NCBI GenBank assembly: GCA_964217345.1
Contig: CAXPJI010000006.1
Coordinates: forward strand, 1-64,000
DNA: 64,000 bases
Reading direction: 5' to 3'
From: UBA3478 sp964217345
GTDB taxonomy: Bacteria > Bacteroidota > Bacteroidia > Flavobacteriales > Flavobacteriaceae
A program made the position numbers and the translations under genes. The notes below the pieces were generated by a model. It was not told the DNA's origin. It made no database searches and worked only from the letters and a program-made list of their open reading frames with translations. Below, piece by piece: positions 60,181 through 64,000 of the stretch (positions are counted from its first letter, which is position 1; every line of letters starts with the position of its first letter).

Positions 60181-61352
60181 TAGAAACCAGCCTTAGTAGT
60201 TAATTCATGTACAGCTACAAACAAGCTCTTCTCCCTATCATCAAAAGCCATTGATCTTCTTTCTAAAACCCTTTCGGCAGTTTCCATGGCCTTATCTAAT
60301 CGATAATCACTCATACCTTGCGGACCACCCCAAGTAAAACTTGGAATAAAATTTCTAGGATAACCTGCCCCGAAAATGTTAGCATTAAAACCAACGACGG
60401 TTCCCGTGTTAAACATCGTATTGATCCCTGCCTTTGAATGATCACCCATGACCAAACCGCAGAATTGAAGCCCTGTTGCTTTAAACCGTCCTGATGGATA
60501 GTCATATAATTTCACCTCGCCGTAGTCATTCTTTAGATTACTAGTATTGGTGTCAGCTCCTAGATTACACCACTGACCTAGTATTGAATTACCCAAGAAC
60601 CCTTCGTGCCCTTTATTTGAATAGGCAAGCATAGATACGTTATTGAGCTCACCTCCTACATTACAGTGAGGACCAATTGAAGTAGCCCCATAGATTTTTG
60701 TTCCCATCTTTACGGTAGAAAAATCACCAATAGCCAAAGGTCCTCGAAGAATAGAGCCTTCCATAACTTTAGCACCCGCTCCTATATAAATAGGCCCTTC
60801 TTCGGTATTAAATATCGTTGCAAAAGCACTAGCACCTTTAGATAAGTATACTGGATGTTTACCAATAACTGTGCAGGTAGGGTGAAGCTCAGTAAATGCG
60901 CCCAAGGCTACTTCATCAAAATCACGAATCAACACTTTATCCAACTTTGAGAATAAATCGGTGATATGATTTAGATGGATCAATTCTCCTTCAAAAGCAA
61001 CCACTTCAAAACGAGAATGATCTCCATCAAAGTTTTCAGGACGAACGTAGGCTAGACATAACTTTTGCCACATCAATTGCTGGCCTTCTTTCAACTGTAA
61101 AATATACTCCGTCAGTTCTGCAGAAGGAACAATAGTCGCATTGATTACAATTGCAGCACTATTTTCAGGTGCTTTCGAAAAATAGGGTGTTAAGTGTTCA
61201 GCAGTTTCATAAGAAAACACCCCCTCTTTCAGTGAGTCACTCCACTTCTCCTTTAATGTCGTTATCCCAAACCTTAATTCAGCAATAGGCCTAGATAAAG
61301 TAAGCGGATAAAATCGACTTGTCTCATCGAAATCACTCAGTATGATATGCAT
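60180..61352 (-). CDS. GlmU-like sugar-nucleotidyltransferase family protein
   Basis: The N-terminal domain (MHIILSDFDETSRFYPLTLSRPIAELRFGITTLKEKW) keeps a degenerate version of the NTP-transferase start, without the GxGxRxxP signature of active pyrophosphorylases. The C-terminal half is a left-handed beta-helix of hexapeptides (IGAGAKVMEGSILRGPLAIGDFSTVKMG, NSILGQWCNLGADTNTSN). Proteins like this are Bacteroidota-specific; their reaction is unknown. ATG at 61352 (390 residues) is preferred over TTG at 61379. It is coupled to mtaB. Confidence 0.82.
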   Translation of the reverse strand: MHIILSDFDETSRFYPLTLSRPIAELRFGITTLKEKWSDSLKEGVFSYETAEHLTPYFSKAPENSAAIVINATIVPSAELTEYILQLKEGQQLMWQKLCLAYVRPENFDGDHSRFEVVAFEGELIHLNHITDLFSKLDKVLIRDFDEVALGAFTELHPTCTVIGKHPVYLSKGASAFATIFNTEEGPIYIGAGAKVMEGSILRGPLAIGDFSTVKMGTKIYGATSIGPHCNVGGELNNVSMLAYSNKGHEGFLGNSILGQWCNLGADTNTSNLKNDYGEVKLYDYPSGRFKATGLQFCGLVMGDHSKAGINTMFNTGTVVGFNANIFGAGYPRNFIPSFTWGGPQGMSDYRLDKAMETAERVLERRSMAFDDREKSLFVAVHELTTKAGF

Positions 61353-61381
61353 GAAGGTTTGTTTTAGGCAAAAATACAATC

Positions 61382-61420
61382 AAAAAAAAAGCACCCCAAC
61401 TTTTCGGTTAGCGTGCTTTT
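61382..61420 (-). terminator. Rho-independent terminator after rpmE2
   Basis: AAAAGCAC (61387-61394) and GTGCTTTT (61413-61420) form an 8-bp stem with an 18-base loop, followed by a long T-run on the minus strand. Confidence 0.75.
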
Positions 61421-61442
61421 AAAACTTCTATTGAAAAGTCCT

Positions 61443-61694
61443 TTATTTCTTGAACTTCGCGTATTTATTTTTGAATTTATCGATTCGACCAGCAGTATCA
61501 ACCAATTTCGATTTACCAGTGTAAAAAGGATGAGAAGTTCTTGAGATTTCAAGCTTCACTACTGGGTAAGTAACACCGTCTACTTCGATAGTCTCTTTAG
61601 ACTCTGCAGTTGATTTAGTGATAAATACATCGTCATTTGACATGTCTTTAAACGCTACTAGACGGTAATTTTCTGGGTGTATTTCTGGTTTCAT
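61443..61694 (-). CDS. rpmE2: 50S ribosomal protein L31 type B
   Basis: This 83-residue protein is the zinc-free L31 form: HPENYRLVAFKDMSNDDVFITKST with no CxxC pair, then VVKLEISRTSHPFYTGKSKLVDTAGRIDKFKNKYAKFK. The start is ATG at 61694; an upstream codon at 61724 lies within the promoter. It is monocistronic, with its own promoter and terminator. Confidence 0.95.
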   Translation of the reverse strand: MKPEIHPENYRLVAFKDMSNDDVFITKSTAESKETIEVDGVTYPVVKLEISRTSHPFYTGKSKLVDTAGRIDKFKNKYAKFKK

Positions 61695-61720
61695 CGTTAT
61701 ACTATATTCTTTTCGAGTGT

Positions 61721-61729
61721 GCAAAAATA
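61721..61729 (-). promoter_or_regulatory. -7 element of rpmE2
   Basis: Minus strand TATTTTTGC is a perfect match with TTGT 19 bases upstream. It lies 26 bases before the ATG at 61694 and excludes the codon at 61724 as start. Confidence 0.65.
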
Positions 61730-61836
61730 AAATAATTTCTTCTTTTGCACAATCTTTTTTTCGCCCGCTTTACGCCTTCCAAAGATTTTAATATTGATGC
61801 TAATATGGTATCTTGCCTTACATTAAAACCACAATC

Positions 61837-62352
61837 ATGAATTCAACAGTAAAAACAAGCTCTTTCATGCTTCTGTATGGAGCAATCCTCGGCGTACTAA
61901 GCGCCATTTTTTCTTTCATGCTCTACACCATGGATATGCACTATCAAGGTGGAACCTTTGTAACCCTAGTAAGTGTTGTCCTTTCAACCGCATTGTACGC
62001 AGTAGCCATGTATCAATTTAGAAATGCAAACAGCAATTTAATGTCTTTCTGGCAAGGAGTTAAAATCGGTGTAGGTGTCGCAGTGATTAGCGGTATTATC
62101 ATCGTCCTTTTCAATCTCCTACTTACCCGTGTGATTGATCCTGAGACCATGACTAAGGCTATGAATTTTCAAAGAGAGCAATTGATCGAGAATACCGAAA
62201 TGACTATTGAGCAAATCGATGCGCAGTTAGAGATTGCGAAACAATTCCAAACTCCAGCGATTCAGGCTGCTTTCGGATTATTGTTTGCGGTAATTTTCGG
62301 TTTTCTACTGTCTTTAATTCCTGCTGCAATTCTTAAACGAAGCGAGGACTAG
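61837..62352 (+). CDS. DUF4199 membrane protein
   Basis: This 171-residue protein has four hydrophobic segments: MLLYGAILGVLSAIFSFML, VTLVSVVLSTALYAVAMYQF, GVGVAVISGIIIVLFNLLL and AAFGLLFAVIFGFLLSLIPAAIL. FWQGVKIGVGVAVISGI and the Met/Gln-rich helix are typical of DUF4199. The function is unknown. ATG at 61837 is preferred over 61813. In Bacteroidota it is usually next to a GT2 gene, as here. Confidence 0.82.
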   Translation: MNSTVKTSSFMLLYGAILGVLSAIFSFMLYTMDMHYQGGTFVTLVSVVLSTALYAVAMYQFRNANSNLMSFWQGVKIGVGVAVISGIIIVLFNLLLTRVIDPETMTKAMNFQREQLIENTEMTIEQIDAQLEIAKQFQTPAIQAAFGLLFAVIFGFLLSLIPAAILKRSED

Positions 62353-62366
62353 CCACTAAAAAATAG

Positions 62367-62374
62367 TACTTTTG
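62367..62374 (+). promoter_or_regulatory. -7 element of the GT2/phosphosugar mutase operon
   Basis: TACTTTTG matches the consensus and ends 8 bases before the ATG at 62383. It suggests the glycosyltransferase is not simply read through from the DUF4199 gene. Confidence 0.5.
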
Positions 62375-62382
62375 ATTCTGCA

Positions 62383-63339
62383 ATGCAGCTATCAATTGTT
62401 ATCCCTTTATACAACGAATGTGATTCGTTAGCAGAATTAAACGATTGGATTGTGTCAGTGATGCACTCCAATCGTTTTGATTTTGAGGTAATTTATATCG
62501 ATGATGGCAGTAATGATGGGTCATGGGAAGTCATCGAACAATTATGCGCGAAGCACCCTGAAATAAAAGCGATTCAATTTCAGAAAAACTTTGGGAAGAG
62601 CCAGGCGCTTCATGCAGGTTTTAAAGCAGCAAGTGGTGATATAGTAATCACTATGGATGCTGATCTACAAGATAGTCCTGAAGAAATTCCCGACCTAATA
62701 GTACTACTCCAAAAAGAAGAGTTAGACCTGGTATCAGGATGGAAGAAAAAGCGCTACGATAGTCTCATCGGTAAAAACATCCCCTCAAAATTGTTCAATT
62801 GGGCGGCTCGAAGAAGTTCTGGGATCAAACTCAATGACTTTAATTGTGGACTAAAAGCTTATCGCAGCGAAGTAATTAAAAACATAGATGTTCATGGTGA
62901 AATGCATCGATACATACCGGTTCTTGCTGCGAACGCTGGTTTTAATAGAATAGCCGAGAAAGAAGTGAAACATCAAGCTAGAAAATACGGAGAGACCAAA
63001 TTTGGGGCCGAACGTTTTATCAATGGTTTTTTAGACCTCATCACCATTGGCTTTGTGTCAAAGTTTGGGAAACGACCGATGCACTTTTTTGGCGCAATTG
63101 GCCTAATCATGTTTATCATAGGAACGGGACTAGCCGTCTACCTGGGAATTGACAAGCTATTCATTGAACCTAAAGGACGTTTAATTACAGAGCGTCCCGA
63201 ATTTTTCATTGCACTTACCACAATGATTTTGGGAACACAACTTTTTCTTGCCGGTTTTATCGGCGAACTGATCATACGTTCAAAAAACCAAACTTCACGA
63301 TATCAAATAAAACAATCCATCAATCACATAACTAAATGA
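62383..63339 (+). CDS. Family 2 glycosyltransferase, dolichol-phosphate-mannose synthase-like
   Basis: A GT-A domain begins LSIVIPLYNECDSLAELNDWI, with VIYIDDGSNDGSWEVIEQL, NFGKSQALHAGFKAASGDIVITMDADLQDSPEEIPDL (metal DxD) and YIPVLAANAGFNRIAEKEVKHQARKYGETKFG. Two C-terminal helices (HFFGAIGLIMFIIGTGLAVYLGI and FIALTTMILGTQLFLAGFIGELI) anchor it. It probably charges a polyprenyl-phosphate carrier with a sugar, but the sugar is not predictable. The stop overlaps the ATG of the phosphosugar mutase gene. Confidence 0.88.
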   Translation: MQLSIVIPLYNECDSLAELNDWIVSVMHSNRFDFEVIYIDDGSNDGSWEVIEQLCAKHPEIKAIQFQKNFGKSQALHAGFKAASGDIVITMDADLQDSPEEIPDLIVLLQKEELDLVSGWKKKRYDSLIGKNIPSKLFNWAARRSSGIKLNDFNCGLKAYRSEVIKNIDVHGEMHRYIPVLAANAGFNRIAEKEVKHQARKYGETKFGAERFINGFLDLITIGFVSKFGKRPMHFFGAIGLIMFIIGTGLAVYLGIDKLFIEPKGRLITERPEFFIALTTMILGTQLFLAGFIGELIIRSKNQTSRYQIKQSINHITK

Positions 63340-64000
63340 ATTCTTTAGAAAAAGCACAACAGTGGCTTAAGAGCCCTTTTGACAAAGAAACCATAGAAGA
63401 AGTTCGACATCTTATCGATACCGATCCGGACACTTTGAATGATAGTTTTTACACCGATTTAGCATTTGGAACAGGCGGAATGAGAGGTGTATTAGGTGCC
63501 GGAACCAATCGAATAAACAAATACACCCTGGGTAGAGCAACACAAGGTTTGGCAAACTTTTTAAAGGAACAATACAGCGATATCCGAGTGGTGATTGCTT
63601 ACGACTGTCGTCACGGTAGTGATACCCTTTCTAGAATTGTTGCAGAAATTTTATCGGCTAATAACATTAAAGTATCCCTTTTCTCCTCGCTTCGAACTAC
63701 GCCAGAACTTTCGTTTGCGGTTAGACATTTGAATGCTCAAGCAGGTATTGTACTTACGGCTTCTCACAACCCACCAGAGTATAACGGATACAAAGTTTAT
63801 AGCAGCGATGGAGGACAAATTGTTCCGCCCGAAGACAAGCAAATCATTGAAGCTATTAATGCGATTTCTTTCGATCAGATTAATTTCAATGCAAATACCT
63901 CACTCATTGAACTGATTGATGAGGAAGTAGACAAAGCCTTTTTTACAGAAAGCGTAAAGGCTGGGAGTTTTAACGCAGCAGGAAAAGAGGATTTTAGATT
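63336..64000 (+). CDS. Phospho-sugar mutase (phosphoglucomutase/phosphomannomutase), 3' partial
   Basis: The reading frame from ATG at 63336 stays open to the window edge (about 221 residues of an expected ~570). It shows DLAFGTGGMRGVLGAGTNRINKYTLGRA, VVIAYDCRHGSD and the phosphoserine loop VLTASHNPPEYNGYKVYSSDGGQIVPP. These identify the alpha-D-phosphohexomutase superfamily. The start overlaps the GT2 stop (ATGA), so the mutase probably supplies the sugar-1-phosphate precursor for a nucleotide sugar used nearby; this is inference. Confidence 0.92.
   Translation, partial: MNSLEKAQQWLKSPFDKETIEEVRHLIDTDPDTLNDSFYTDLAFGTGGMRGVLGAGTNRINKYTLGRATQGLANFLKEQYSDIRVVIAYDCRHGSDTLSRIVAEILSANNIKVSLFSSLRTTPELSFAVRHLNAQAGIVLTASHNPPEYNGYKVYSSDGGQIVPPEDKQIIEAINAISFDQINFNANTSLIELIDEEVDKAFFTESVKAGSFNAAGKEDFR

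Noticed and set aside
1..64000. tRNA, rRNA, CRISPR arrays and insertion sequences
   Set aside because: I found no cloverleaf-like segments in the short intergenic gaps, no direct-repeat arrays and no transposase frames.

Overview
The window is a compact, AT-rich stretch of a Bacteroidota chromosome, most likely a marine member of Flavobacteriales. The evidence is the set of lineage-restricted families (PorD/DUF4835 of the type IX secretion system, DUF6495, DUF6095, DUF4294, DUF4199, paired DUF4252 genes, a SerB-SerA fusion, a CarB without its allosteric domain), the near absence of Shine-Dalgarno sequences, and repeated copies of the Bacteroidota -7 promoter element TAnnTTTG just upstream of genes. 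I see no rRNA, tRNA, CRISPR array, insertion sequence or integrase. Apart from the left edge, the longest gene-free stretch is the ~195 bases before dnaA.

Left edge (1 to ~485): the minus strand carries a phage-like reading frame, interrupted once at a run of nine A. It is joined at about 455-485 to a DnaQ-like exonuclease gene that has lost its 5' end. This reads as a chimeric junction (assembly, amplification or real recombination) and is the most anomalous part of the window.

459-17246: exonuclease and miaA on the plus strand converge on a long minus-strand series. One operon encodes a glycosyltransferase, a YbbR-like protein, CoaE and a histidine kinase/response regulator pair. Next come fabI, recN, porD, coaBC, rpoZ, bamD and dapA (fatty-acid synthesis, DNA repair, T9SS, CoA synthesis, transcription, outer-membrane assembly, lysine/peptidoglycan precursors), then ligA, prmC and a GNAT gene.

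17281-36512: ribD-yigZ, a thioesterase, dnaA and a RsmI-like methyltransferase, then mltG-GNAT-dapF, a DegP-like protease, trmD, rplS, monomeric isocitrate dehydrogenase, an M42 peptidase, hisS, the rpsF-rpsR-rplI ribosomal operon and priA.

37000-54700: yihY/rlmH, the fused serine-synthesis gene, rdgB, a DEAD-box helicase, a secreted regulatory-domain protein with an alpha-amylase lipoprotein, purB, an ECF sigma factor/membrane protein/DUF4252 x2 operon, an S41 protease lipoprotein, rmuC, and the oxidative pentose-phosphate genes zwf-pgl with gnd divergent.

54700-64000: carB, rpmH, small hypothetical proteins, mtaB with a GlmU-like protein, rpmE2, and a DUF4199-glycosyltransferase-phosphosugar mutase run cut by the right edge.

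Most of the window is housekeeping. I found no convincing new defence, mobile or biosynthetic system. The points of interest are the phage junction, the promoter set and the start codons it corrects, the domain fusions and losses, and the small sigma-factor operon.
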